DNA of 64,000 bases from Pseudomonas poae (GTDB taxonomy: Bacteria > Pseudomonadota > Gammaproteobacteria > Pseudomonadales > Pseudomonadaceae): contig CP034537.1 of NCBI GenBank assembly GCA_004000515.1, positions 6,407,501 through 6,471,500 of the forward strand, given 5' to 3'. Below, one piece after another: positions 9,917 through 17,959 of the stretch (its first letter is position 1; the number at the start of each line of letters is the position of its first letter). The notes under the pieces are model-generated. The model saw only the letters and a list, made by a program, of their open reading frames with translations, was not told the origin of the DNA and made no database searches. A program made the position numbers and the translations under genes.

Positions 9917-11020
9917 ATGCAGCTTTTAACCCTACCGCCCTCGCCCGCACTCGCGACCTCGATCCGCGCCACGGCCCAAGTCTTTGAAGACCCCAAATCC
10001 CAGGCGTTGCTCGACCATATCCAACAAGTGGCGCCCAGCGAAGCCAGCGTGTTGATCATCGGCGAAACCGGTACCGGTAAAGAGCTGGTGGCGCGGCATA
10101 TCCACAACCTCAGTGCCCGGCGCAACCGTCCCTTTGTTGCGGTGAACTGCGGCGCGTTCTCCGAGTCCCTGGTGGAAGCCGAGTTGTTCGGCCACGAAAA
10201 AGGCGCCTTCACCGGTGCCCTCAGCGCCAAGGCCGGTTGGTTCGAAGAGGCCGACGGCGGCACCTTGTTCCTCGATGAGATCGGCGACTTGCCGATGGCG
10301 ATCCAGGTCAAGCTGTTGCGTGTCCTACAAGAGCGCGAAGTCGTACGCCTAGGTTCGCGTAAGAGCATTCCGATTGATGTGCGCGTATTGGCCGCAACCA
10401 ACGTGCAACTGGAAAAGGCCATCAACGCTGGGCATTTCCGCGAAGACCTTTACTACCGTCTGGATGTGGTCAGCCTGGAACTCAGCCCCCTGCGTGATCG
10501 GCCCGGCGATATCTTGCCGCTGACCCGGCACTTTATCGAGGCGTACAGCCAACGCTTGGGCTACGGCGAGATCACCATCAGCCGCGAGGCCGAACACAAG
10601 CTTAAAAGCTACAGCTGGCCGGGCAATATCCGCGAGCTGGAAAACGTGATTCACCACACCCTGCTGATCTGCCGTAACGGTGTGATCGAACGCGATGACC
10701 TGCGCCTGTCGAACATGCGCATCGAGCGTCAGGACGACAACCAGCACGGCACCGATAACAGCGCCGAAGCGTTGCTGGCGCGTGCGTTTCAAAAACTCTT
10801 CGAAGAACAGGCCGGCGCCCTGCATGAAAAAGTCGAAGACGCCCTGCTACGTGCTGCCTACCGTTTCAGCCATTACAACCAGGTGCACACCGCCAACTTG
10901 TTGGGCCTGAGCCGCAACGTGACCCGCACCCGTTTGATCAAGATCGGCGAGCTGGCCGTGAACAAACGTCGCCCCGGCGAAAATGTGCAAGGCGAGCGCA
11001 TGTTGCACCTATCCATTTAG
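9917..11020 (+). CDS. sfnR: sigma-54-dependent activator SfnR
   Basis: A 367-aa enhancer-binding protein with no N-terminal receiver domain. The AAA+ domain has Walker A GETGTGKE (about residue 49), the GAFTGA loop that contacts sigma-54, and Walker B GGTLFLDEIG. A C-terminal Fis-type helix-turn-helix (TANLLGLSRNVTRTRLIKIG) follows. In P. putida, SfnR activates genes for dimethylsulfone and methanesulfonate use under sulfur limitation. The ATG at 9917 is preferred to the GTG at 9911 because AGAGG (9907-9911) is 5 nt upstream of it. It is last in the msu operon, so it may activate its own transcription. Proposed targets are the sigma-54 promoters at 6789 and 14782. Confidence 0.88.
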   Translation: MQLLTLPPSPALATSIRATAQVFEDPKSQALLDHIQQVAPSEASVLIIGETGTGKELVARHIHNLSARRNRPFVAVNCGAFSESLVEAELFGHEKGAFTGALSAKAGWFEEADGGTLFLDEIGDLPMAIQVKLLRVLQEREVVRLGSRKSIPIDVRVLAATNVQLEKAINAGHFREDLYYRLDVVSLELSPLRDRPGDILPLTRHFIEAYSQRLGYGEITISREAEHKLKSYSWPGNIRELENVIHHTLLICRNGVIERDDLRLSNMRIERQDDNQHGTDNSAEALLARAFQKLFEEQAGALHEKVEDALLRAAYRFSHYNQVHTANLLGLSRNVTRTRLIKIGELAVNKRRPGENVQGERMLHLSI

Positions 11021-11374
11021 ACGGCAGTGCAATGCGTCATCATGGCTGCGCTCGAAACTGCGCAGCACCTGGAAGGACCCAAAGGTCACTGCTGTGGCCT
11101 GGTGCGCGCGAATCAACGTCCAGAAATCCTCCTCACCGTGCTCGAAGCATTTAAAGGCGGCTTCCCCGTCCTCGCGGGAGCGCCATTGCAGGTAGTTGAG
11201 CACGCGCCGACCGTCATCGCTGACCTGCACGCTCGCATGGATAAAACCGCCATGGCCCTCCGCCAGGCGCTCGCTCTGCATCGACAGCGCAGCCACCAGG
11301 GCAGATTGCTGCCGGGGTTCGATCTGGAATTCGATCAGCTGAGCGAAACTGCGATTCTTCTCTGATACCTGCAT
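11009..11374 (-). CDS. ABM-domain (antibiotic biosynthesis monooxygenase-like) protein
   Basis: A 121-aa single-domain protein of the dimeric alpha/beta-barrel ABM superfamily. It shows the FIHASVQVSDDGRRVLNYLQW block and a later FGSFQVLRSFE strand. Such proteins are small quinone or haem monooxygenases. The 3' end overlaps the end of sfnR by 12 bp tail to tail. The start at 11374 gives a proper distance to AAAGG; an in-frame GTG at 11380 is too close. It is divergent from soxR with a SoxR-box promoter between. PAO1 has a similar arrangement (PA2274 next to soxR PA2273), as I recall, which supports redox-cycling-drug induction. Confidence 0.82.
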   Translation of the reverse strand: MQVSEKNRSFAQLIEFQIEPRQQSALVAALSMQSERLAEGHGGFIHASVQVSDDGRRVLNYLQWRSREDGEAAFKCFEHGEEDFWTLIRAHQATAVTFGSFQVLRSFERSHDDALHCRLNG

Positions 11375-11423
11375 GAACACTCACCTTTCTCTGTAGGCAG
11401 AATCTTGTGATTCGATGCCGCGC

Positions 11424-11454
11424 AGGGTAAAACCTCTAGTTAAGTCAAGGTCAA
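11424..11454 (-). promoter_or_regulatory. SoxR-controlled promoter and SoxR box
   Basis: CCTCTAGTTAAGTCAAGG (11433-11450) matches the E. coli soxS operator CCTCAAGTTAACTTGAGG at 14 of 18 positions and is roughly palindromic. On the minus strand it lies between a -35 TTGACC (11454-11449) and a -10 TACCCT (11429-11424). The 19-bp spacer is the overlong spacing typical of MerR/SoxR promoters. Orientation points to the ABM gene as the target. Confidence 0.7.
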
Positions 11455-11474
11455 GCGTTGTTTCGGAGCTTTTC

Positions 11475-11930
11475 ATGCTGAACAAAGAACTTACCGTCGG
11501 CCAACTGGCGGCCCGCAGCGGCGTGGCGGTCACGGCCCTGCATTTCTACGAGACCAAGGGGCTGATCAAGAGCAATCGCAATGCGGGGAACCAACGGCGT
11601 TATCCACGTGATGTGTTGCGGCGGGTGGTGGTGATCAAGATTGCCCAGCGGTTGGGTATTCCGTTGGCGACCATTGGTGAGGCGTTGCAGACGCTGCCGG
11701 ATGGGCGTACGCCCACGGCCAAGGACTGGGAGCGCCTGTCGGCGTTGTGGCGGGAAGATCTGGATGAGCGCATCAACAAGTTGTTGCTGCTGCGCGACAA
11801 GCTCAATGGCTGTATTGGCTGCGGGTGTTTGTCGTTGGAAGCGTGCCCGTTGCGTAATCAGGATGATCAGTTGGGGAGCGCGGGCCGGGGGCTCAGCTAT
11901 TGGAGCCAACGCCATAATTTGGATGTGTAA
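11475..11930 (+). CDS. soxR: Redox-sensitive transcriptional activator SoxR
   Basis: A 151-aa MerR-family regulator. The N-terminal winged helix ([21 protein letters not shown]) is followed by a dimerisation helix and the [2Fe-2S] cluster motif C113-X2-C116-X-C118-X5-C124, identical in spacing to E. coli SoxR. Oxidation of the cluster by redox-cycling compounds such as phenazines turns on target genes. The start is set at 11475 (MLNKELTVG), the usual SoxR N terminus. No soxS is present, as expected for Pseudomonas, where SoxR controls transporters and monooxygenases directly. The divergent ABM gene is its likely first target. Confidence 0.95.
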   Translation: MLNKELTVGQLAARSGVAVTALHFYETKGLIKSNRNAGNQRRYPRDVLRRVVVIKIAQRLGIPLATIGEALQTLPDGRTPTAKDWERLSALWREDLDERINKLLLLRDKLNGCIGCGCLSLEACPLRNQDDQLGSAGRGLSYWSQRHNLDV

Positions 11931-11982
11931 GCCGCACTCAATGTGGTGTGTCAGTCACCGATATTTCGACTGATCCACCGTA

Positions 11983-12006
11983 TTCGCGAGCAAGCCCGCT
12001 CCCACA
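11983..12006. repeat. single REP element
   Basis: ttcgcgagcaagcccgctcccaca, the gcgggcttgctcgcgaa variant of the Pseudomonas REP, with no inverted partner nearby. It lies between the soxR and metQ 3' ends. Confidence 0.75.
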
Positions 12007-12039
12007 CAAGCCCAGTTCCACATTAAACCTGTGTGGATT

Positions 12040-12810
12040 TTAGAACCCCGGAGCAATCTGGCCCTTGTAGCGGGTCAGGATGAACTGGCGCACTTCATCG
12101 GAATTCAACGCCTTGGCCAGCTTCTGAATGCGCGGATCGTTGATGTTGTCCGGCCGCGCCACCAGGTACTCGACGTACAGCGACTTGCCCTTTTCCACGA
12201 TCAACGCACTGTTGGTATCGATCCCCGCTTCCAGCGCGTAGTTGGCAAACACGAACGCCAAATCCACCTGACTCACCGAACGCGCCAGCAATGCACCTTC
12301 CAGCTCACGGATTTTCAGGTGCTTGGGGTTTTCCGCGATATCCCGCGGAGTGCTCAGGGTGTTGCTCGGGTCCTTGAGTTTGATCAGGCCCGCCTCGTCA
12401 AGCAGCACCAAGGCACGACCAGTGTTGACCGGGTCGTTGGGGATCGACACGGTGGCGCCGTCTTTCAACTCCGAGATGTTCTTGATGCGCGTCGAGTACG
12501 CACCAAACGGTTCGATATGCACGCCCACTACCGGCACCAGGTCGGTGTGGCGGGTCTTGTTGTAATCATCTAGGAACGGGCGGTACTGGTAGTAGTTGGC
12601 GTCGATGTTCTTCAACGCCAGTTGCTGGTTGGGCTGGATAAAGTCGGTGAAGACTTTGATCTGCAGGTCCACGCCTTCCTTGGCCAGTACCGGTTTGACG
12701 AATTCCAGGATCTCCGCGTGCGGCACGGGTGTAGCGCCCACCACCAACGTTTCGTTGGCAAAGGCATTGAACGACAGGACAGCGGCCAAGATGGCCAGGG
12801 ACTTTTTCAT
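12040..12810 (-). CDS. metQ: MetQ/NlpA-family ABC transporter substrate-binding protein
   Basis: A 256-aa periplasmic binding protein of the D/L-methionine uptake family. The first 18 residues form a signal peptide without a lipobox cysteine, so it is probably soluble rather than a lipoprotein. Family landmarks are VGATPVPHAEILE, FTDFIQPNQQLALKNIDANYYQ, and SIPNDPVNTGRALVLL. It lies 29 bp after metI in sfnB-metI-metQ. The neighbourhood of sulfonate genes suggests it brings in methionine or another organosulfur compound for sulfur supply. No ATPase gene (metN) is present in the cluster. Confidence 0.88.
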   Translation of the reverse strand: MKKSLAILAAVLSFNAFANETLVVGATPVPHAEILEFVKPVLAKEGVDLQIKVFTDFIQPNQQLALKNIDANYYQYRPFLDDYNKTRHTDLVPVVGVHIEPFGAYSTRIKNISELKDGATVSIPNDPVNTGRALVLLDEAGLIKLKDPSNTLSTPRDIAENPKHLKIRELEGALLARSVSQVDLAFVFANYALEAGIDTNSALIVEKGKSLYVEYLVARPDNINDPRIQKLAKALNSDEVRQFILTRYKGQIAPGF

Positions 12811-12839
12811 ACGTGCTCCGAAGGCAGTTGCTATAAGAA

Positions 12840-13504
12840 TTAACGGCGGCTGTAACGCGCCACCAAACGATCACCGGTCATCTGCAGGGCCTGCACCAGC
12901 ACCAACAACAGCACCACGGTGACCACCATCACGTCGGTCTGGAACCGCTGGTAGCCATAACGAATCGCCAGGTCACCCAGGCCACCGCCACCAATCACCC
13001 CGGCCATGGCGGTGTAGTCCACCAGCACAATCGCGGTCACGGTCACCGCTGCCAGCAGCCCACCCCGGGCCTCCGGCAGCAGCGTGTGGCGGATCACCTG
13101 CCAAGTGCTGGCGCCCATGGATTGGGTAGCCTCGACAACACCGCGATCCACCTCACGCAGCGCGGTTTCCACCAGCCGCGCAAAAACGGCGTGCACCCCA
13201 CCACCAGCGGCGGAATCGTGCCCGGTACGCCAAGGGAGGTGCCCACCAGCAAGGTGGTCAGCGGGATCAGCACAATCAGCAAAATGATGAACGGCAGCGA
13301 ACGCAGCACGTTGACCACCACCGACAACAGCCGATACACCACCAACGCTTCGTGCAATTGGCGCTTGCCGGTGAGGAATAGCAGCACCCCCAGCGGCAAC
13401 CCCAACAGCACGGTAAAACCCAGGGCCGCTGTGAGCATGCTCAGGGTTTCCAGGCAGGCTTGGCCGATGTCGGCCCAGTAAATGTTCTTGAACAGTTCGG
13501 CCAT
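12840..13504 (-). CDS. metI: MetI-family ABC transporter permease (frameshifted)
   Basis: Inner-membrane permease of the methionine ABC family, about 221 aa after correction. The N-terminal frame (MAELFKNIYWADIGQACLET to IPPLVVGCTPF) changes frame at the T-run opposite 13182-13186. The other frame continues ARLVETALREVDRGVVEATQ, the EAA loop that contacts the ATPase, and ends at 12840. One more T (FF in place of F) restores PFFARLVETAL, as in other MetI proteins. The ATG is 3 bp after the sfnB stop, so the genes are translationally linked. MetQ follows. Confidence 0.85.
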
Positions 13505-13507
13505 GGA

Positions 13508-14731
13508 TCACGACCAGTCGTGGCGCGGTGGCTTGGCGCCATTGAGCAGCCAGTTGCCCACGACGTGGTACTTCCAGCGCACCGGGTCGTGCAGGGTATG
13601 CACCCGTGCGTTGCGCCAGTGGCGGTCGAAGTTGTGCTTCTTCAAGGTGGAGCGCGTGCCGCCCAACTCAAACAACTTGTTGCTGGCTTCGATGGCAATT
13701 TCGGTGGTGAGCACCTTGGCACGGGCGACCGCCAGGGAGGCATGGGCGACGTTGTCTTCATTCGGCGCCGGGCGTGCAGCATCGAGGGCAAAACCTGCAC
13801 GTTCCAACAGGGCTTCGGCGGCTTCCAGGCGAATGTCCAGGGCGCCAACCTGGATGATGGTCAGCGGGTCCTCACTGGCCTTTTCCACACCGGCGTCGAT
13901 CCACGGCCGGGCGAATTGCTGCACGAACTGCACCGTGTCACGCAGTGCCGCGCGGGCGATGCCGGCGTCGATGGCAGCAGTGGTCAGCTGAGCGAAAGGG
14001 CCGGCCAAGGTCGGCGAATCGTAGGATTTATGAGTAGGAAACAGGTTGAACGCCGGCACGCGCAGGTCTTGCGCCAGCACCGTCCCGCTGGACGTGGTGC
14101 GCTGGCCCATGCTGTCCCAATCGTCTACTACAACGAGCCCTTCAGTGCCGCGCTTTACGAACGCCAACTGCGCATTTTGCTGTTCATCCAGAGCCAGTAC
14201 CGCCAGCCAGTGAGCGTACAACGAACCGGTGCAATAGCCCTTGCGCCCGTTGATCACGTAACCGTCGCCTTCGCGGCGAATCGTGGCTTGAATGTCCTGC
14301 ACGTTCTTGCCGCCGGTTTCCGACAGCGCATTGGCAAAACGATGCCCCTGCAATGCCAAGCCAAAGAAATGCGCCTGCTGCTCGGGCGTGCCTTGCAGGC
14401 GAATGTCTTCCAGCAGGCAATAGTGGTTTTGCGGGATCTGCCCCAGGGACGGGTCGGCGGCGGAAATAATCGCAATCACCTGGGCGAGCACCGCGTAGGA
14501 CACCTGCGCCCCACCAAACTCGCGCGGCACGCTGATGCCCCACAGGCCGCTGTTGGAATACAGGTCTACCACCTCGGCGGGCACCTGACGGGTGCGGTCA
14601 CGTTCGGCGTCCTGCTCCAGCAATACGGCGGCAACACGATGCGCCACGGCAATCGCCTCGGCTTCATCACGGATCAGGTCAGCGTGGGGCGTGTGGATCG
14701 GGTAATCGGCAGATACAGGCAATACAGACAT
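13508..14731 (-). CDS. sfnB: SfnB-family sulfur acquisition oxidoreductase
   Basis: A 407-aa acyl-CoA-dehydrogenase-fold flavoprotein of the SfnB/DszC type. Landmarks are WGISVPREFGGAQVSYAVLA, the FAD/FMN-contacting GYCTGSLYAHW block, WDSMGQRTTSSGTV, and the C-terminal FDRHWRNARVHTLHDPVRWK, which closely matches the end of MsuC. SfnB is induced under sulfate limitation in P. putida together with dimethylsulfone genes; its exact substrate is not settled. It is the first gene of sfnB-metI-metQ, behind a good sigma-54 promoter and an SfnR-type site. This ties the transporter to the same sulfur-starvation control as msuEDC. Confidence 0.9.
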   Translation of the reverse strand: MSVLPVSADYPIHTPHADLIRDEAEAIAVAHRVAAVLLEQDAERDRTRQVPAEVVDLYSNSGLWGISVPREFGGAQVSYAVLAQVIAIISAADPSLGQIPQNHYCLLEDIRLQGTPEQQAHFFGLALQGHRFANALSETGGKNVQDIQATIRREGDGYVINGRKGYCTGSLYAHWLAVLALDEQQNAQLAFVKRGTEGLVVVDDWDSMGQRTTSSGTVLAQDLRVPAFNLFPTHKSYDSPTLAGPFAQLTTAAIDAGIARAALRDTVQFVQQFARPWIDAGVEKASEDPLTIIQVGALDIRLEAAEALLERAGFALDAARPAPNEDNVAHASLAVARAKVLTTEIAIEASNKLFELGGTRSTLKKHNFDRHWRNARVHTLHDPVRWKYHVVGNWLLNGAKPPRHDWS

Positions 14732-14766
14732 ACAACGCTCTCGGGCGAATGGTTTGCCTTGGCCAT

Positions 14767-14782
14767 TGCAGCTTCTGTGCCG
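14767..14782 (-). promoter_or_regulatory. sigma-54 (-24/-12) promoter of sfnB-metIQ
   Basis: The minus strand reads CGGCACAGAAGCTGCA, with GG and GC exactly 10 bp apart (GG at 14781-14780, GC at 14769-14768), close to the consensus TGGCACGNNNNTTGCA. The sfnB ATG lies 36 bp downstream of the -12 element. Confidence 0.7.
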
Positions 14783-14855
14783 AGCGCTGAAACCGTGGGG
14801 TTGAGCGCAAAAACCACGAAAAAGGCCGCTTATGGCGCAGCAAACTGCCCGTTCA

Positions 14856-14873
14856 CTGTTGCCTGGCGAACAC
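14856..14873 (-). promoter_or_regulatory. proposed SfnR enhancer site upstream of sfnB
   Basis: CTGTTGCC-TG-GCGAACAC has one half-site identical to the perfect palindrome upstream of msuE (6689-6706) and a second half matching at 5 of 8 positions. It lies about 75 bp upstream of the -24 element, like the site at msuE (85 bp). The shared half-site and spacing are seen directly; SfnR binding is inferred. Confidence 0.5.
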
Positions 14874-14956
14874 CTTGTCGGCTGCCCGCAGGCCGCGCGG
14901 TACGTGGCCTATAGTTAAAGGGCCGTACCTCCACACCACCACCCAAGGAGAACGAT

Positions 14957-15418
14957 ATGAGCGTCAAGCCTGTTCCAGAGGGTTTCCACAGCATCACGCC
15001 GTACCTGGGCGTCGATAAAGCCGCCGAAGCCATCGAGTTCTACAAGCAAGCCTTCAATGCCACCGAGGTCATGCGCCTGGACATGCCCGACGGCAAGGTC
15101 GGCCACGCCGAACTGCGCATCGGTGACTCGCCGATCATGCTCGGCTCGCCTTGCGCTGAAAGCCCGTTCGGCAGCCCGCGCGATGGCCACACCAGCGTGG
15201 GCATCCACCTTTACGTCAACGATGTCGATGCGCAGTACAAACAAGCCATCGCCGCCGGTGGCACGCCAATCTCCGAACCCAAGGACCAGTTCTACGGAGA
15301 CCGCTCGGGTACGCTGGAGGATCCGTTCGGGCATGTGTGGTTCCTGGCAACCCACAAGGAGGATCTGACTGAGGCGCAGATCCGCCAGCGTGCCGAGGAG
15401 ATGTTCAAGCAGGGCTGA
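14957..15418 (+). CDS. VOC-superfamily (PhnB/glyoxalase-like) protein
   Basis: A 153-aa protein with the paired beta-alpha-beta-beta-beta modules of the vicinal-oxygen-chelate fold. The segments ITPYLGVDKAAEAIEFYKQA, DGKVGHAELRIGDSPIMLG, and YGDRSGTLEDPFGHVWFLAT are typical of the PhnB/YP-type subgroup. The H and E residues in GHAEL and the H in GHVW could bind a metal. A clear AAGGAGAACG ribosome site precedes the ATG at 14957. It is divergent from sfnB. Substrate is unknown; members include glyoxalases and antibiotic-binding proteins. Confidence 0.85.
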   Translation: MSVKPVPEGFHSITPYLGVDKAAEAIEFYKQAFNATEVMRLDMPDGKVGHAELRIGDSPIMLGSPCAESPFGSPRDGHTSVGIHLYVNDVDAQYKQAIAAGGTPISEPKDQFYGDRSGTLEDPFGHVWFLATHKEDLTEAQIRQRAEEMFKQG

Positions 15419-15444
15419 GATCCAGCTGCCTACACATCTAAAAC

Positions 15445-15469
15445 TGTGGGAGCTGGCCTGCTCCCCACA
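15445..15469. repeat. shortened REP palindrome
   Basis: tgtgggagctggcctgctccccaca folds on itself. It looks like a REP whose two arms have been joined with loss of the usual middle. It is in the leader of the dehalogenase-like gene. Confidence 0.6.
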
Positions 15470-15592
15470 CTGGATATTTGTCGAGCCTGAACACCCTGCT
15501 ACACACTTCATGAACACCCCTCCACGCTTTCCCCCTTGCCCCGAATGCCGTGTGATTCCACGATGCAGGCACTCATTACAAGGAGCCACTCC

Positions 15593-16468
15593 ATGTTCGC
15601 CGGTTTCCAGAAAGACCAGCGCCACGTCAACGGCGTCAGCATCAGCTATCGCAAAGGCGGCACGGGCCCCGGCCTGCTGTTGCTGCACGGGCACCCGCAA
15701 ACCCACGTGATCTGGCACAAGATCGCCGAACAGCTGGCCGAACACTTCACCGTGGTCGCCGCCGACCTGCGCGGCTACGGCGACAGCAGCAAGCCGCCGG
15801 CCAATGACCATCACACTCACTACTCGAAGCGGGAAATGGCGCGAGACGGCGTCGAGCTGATGAACGCGTTGGGCTTCGACACCTTCTCGGTACTGGCCCA
15901 CGACCGCGGCGCCCGCGTGGCCCACCGCCTGGCCCTGGACCACCCGACCGCCGTGCAACGCATGGTGCTGCTGGATATCGCCCCGACCCTGTCGATGTAC
16001 GCGCAAACCGATGAGGCCTTCGCCCGGGCGTACTGGCACTGGTTCTTCCTGATCCGTCCGGCGCCGCTGCCGGAGGCTCTGATCGAAAGCAACCCCGAGT
16101 TGTACCTGCGCAGCGTCATGGGTAGCCGCAGCGCCGGGCTCAAGCCATTCACCGACGAGGCATTTGCCGAATACCTGCGCTGCCTGAAACTGCCAGGCGC
16201 CGCCACGGGCATCTGCGAAGACTACCGCGCCGCCGCCGGCATCGACCTGGAACACGACCAGGCGGACATCGACGCCAACCACCACTTGAACTTGCCGCTG
16301 CTGGTGATGTGGGGCGCCGAAGGGACTGTCGGCCGCTGTTTCGAACCGCTCAAGGAATGGCAGAAAGTCGCCACCGACGTACGCGGCAAGGCCCTGCCGG
16401 CTGGCCATTACATCGCCGAAGAGGCCCCCGAGTTATTGCTGGGTGAAGTGCTGGCCTTCCTGCGCTGA
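15593..16468 (+). CDS. alpha/beta hydrolase, haloacetate dehalogenase-like
   Basis: A 291-aa alpha/beta hydrolase that keeps the whole fluoroacetate-dehalogenase active site. The nucleophile is Asp104 in LAHDRGARVAHR, followed by the carboxylate-binding Arg105 and Arg108. Asp128 lies in LLDIAP, the halide-pocket residues are His149-Trp150 and Tyr211, and the general base is His272 in AGHYIAEE. The HGHP oxyanion motif is near residue 32. Enzymes of this type cleave the C-halogen bond of haloacetates to give glycolate. The start at 15593 follows AAGGAGCCACTCC. It stands alone between the VOC gene and dctA. Substrate preference among fluoro-, chloro- or other esters cannot be read from sequence. 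Confidence 0.82.
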   Translation: MFAGFQKDQRHVNGVSISYRKGGTGPGLLLLHGHPQTHVIWHKIAEQLAEHFTVVAADLRGYGDSSKPPANDHHTHYSKREMARDGVELMNALGFDTFSVLAHDRGARVAHRLALDHPTAVQRMVLLDIAPTLSMYAQTDEAFARAYWHWFFLIRPAPLPEALIESNPELYLRSVMGSRSAGLKPFTDEAFAEYLRCLKLPGAATGICEDYRAAAGIDLEHDQADIDANHHLNLPLLVMWGAEGTVGRCFEPLKEWQKVATDVRGKALPAGHYIAEEAPELLLGEVLAFLR

Positions 16469-16577
16469 GCCCACTCTCAACACTTAATAACACCACGACC
16501 TGAAACACCCGCCTCGCAGGCTGCCAATGGCCTGCGACGGGTTCGCTTTGCCCCAGAAACATACCGAGATAATAACA

Positions 16578-17881
16578 ATGACAATCAGAAAGCTGCTGGG
16601 AACCCTGTATGTGCAAGTGCTGATCGCTATCGCCCTGGGCGTGTTGATCGGCCATCAATGGCCACAGATCGGCGTCGACCTCAAGCCTTTGGGCGACGGG
16701 TTTATCAAGCTGATCAAGATGATCATCGGCCCGATCATCTTCTGCACGGTGGTGTCTGGCATCACCAGCATGCACGACGTGAAGCAGGTGGGCCGGGTGG
16801 GCGGCAAGGCGCTGCTGTACTTCGAGATCGTCTCCACCCTCGCCCTGCTGATCGGCCTTCTCGCCGCTCACCTGTTGCAGCCGGGCGTGGGCTTTAATAT
16901 CGATGTGAAAACCCTCGACAGTTCGGCCATCGCAGGTTTTGTCGGCCAGGCCGAGCATGGCGAAGGCGTCATTGGGTTTCTGCTGCATGTGATCCCCGCG
17001 ACGTTTTTCGATGCATTCTCCAAGGGTGAAATCCTGCCGGTGCTGTTTGTATCCGTGCTGTTTGGCGTGGGTCTGGTGATGGTGGGGAAAAGGGTCGGCC
17101 CTTGGTCGCGGTGATCAACCAGGCCAGCGAAGTGTTTTTCCGTATCGTCGGCATCATCAGCCGCGTTGCGCCGATTGGTGCCTTTGGGGCCATCGCCTTC
17201 ACCATCGGCAAGTACGGCGTGGGTTCGTTGCTGCCGCTGTTGAAACTGGTGGGCACGTTCTACATCACCGCATTTTTCTTTGTGGCCGTCGTACTGGGCA
17301 GCATCGCGCGCTATGCCGGTTTCAGCATTTTCAAGTTGATGGGCTATATCAAGTCGGAGCTGCTGATCGTGCTGGATACCAGTTCGTCGGAATCGGCGCT
17401 GCCACAACTGATCCAGAAACTGGAAAGCCTGGGCGCGTCCAAAGGTGTAGTGGGCATCGTCGTACCGACCGGCTACACCTTCAACCTGGATGGCACCAAC
17501 ATCTACATGACCCTGGCGGTGCTGTTCCTGGCCCAGGCCACCAATATCCACCTGCCGCTGGAGCAGCAATTGACCTTGTTGGCGGTGGCGATGCTGACAT
17601 CCAAAGGTGCCGGTGCGGTGGTCGGTGCGGGCTTTGTGGCGCTGGCCGCGAGCCTGGCAGTGGTGCCGACGGTGCCGGTGGCGGCGATGGTGTTGATCCT
17701 GGGTGTGGACCGCTTCATGGCTGAATGCCGTTCGTTGACCAACATCATCGGCAATGCCGTAGCCGCGCTGGTGGTGGCCGCCTGGGAAGGTGAACTGGAC
17801 CGCGAAAAAATGGCACCGATCGCCCTCAAGCGCGGCCGCCATGCACGCGCCGCCCAGGCCGCGAAGGTCGCAGCCGAATAA
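16578..17881 (+). CDS. dctA: C4-dicarboxylate/proton symporter DctA (frameshifted)
   Basis: Glutamate-transporter-fold (DAACS) permease for succinate, fumarate and malate, about 434 aa. The first frame runs from [20 protein letters not shown] to [10 protein letters not shown] and is lost at the GGG at 17092-17094. The next frame begins [20 protein letters not shown] and ends at 17881. One extra G restores [13 protein letters not shown]. Substrate-binding landmarks are present: the serine-rich [12 protein letters not shown], and [19 protein letters not shown]. The start at 16578 gives the standard DctA N terminus. A DmlR-like LysR gene follows 78 bp downstream in the same direction. Confidence 0.9.
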
Positions 17882-17959
17882 ACGCTTTAGACCCGACGCG
17901 CCGGAAGGTGCGCCTATCCAGTGCTATTCTGGCGGTTCATACCGCCAGCCCTGCTTCTG

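Noticed and set aside
13460..14914. 484-codon open frame on the plus strand
   Set aside because: It is antisense to sfnB and runs past it; the sfnB protein has strong family motifs and the antisense product has none.
14915..16408. 497-codon open frame on the minus strand
   Set aside because: It covers the VOC and dehalogenase genes antisense; both real genes have catalytic motifs.
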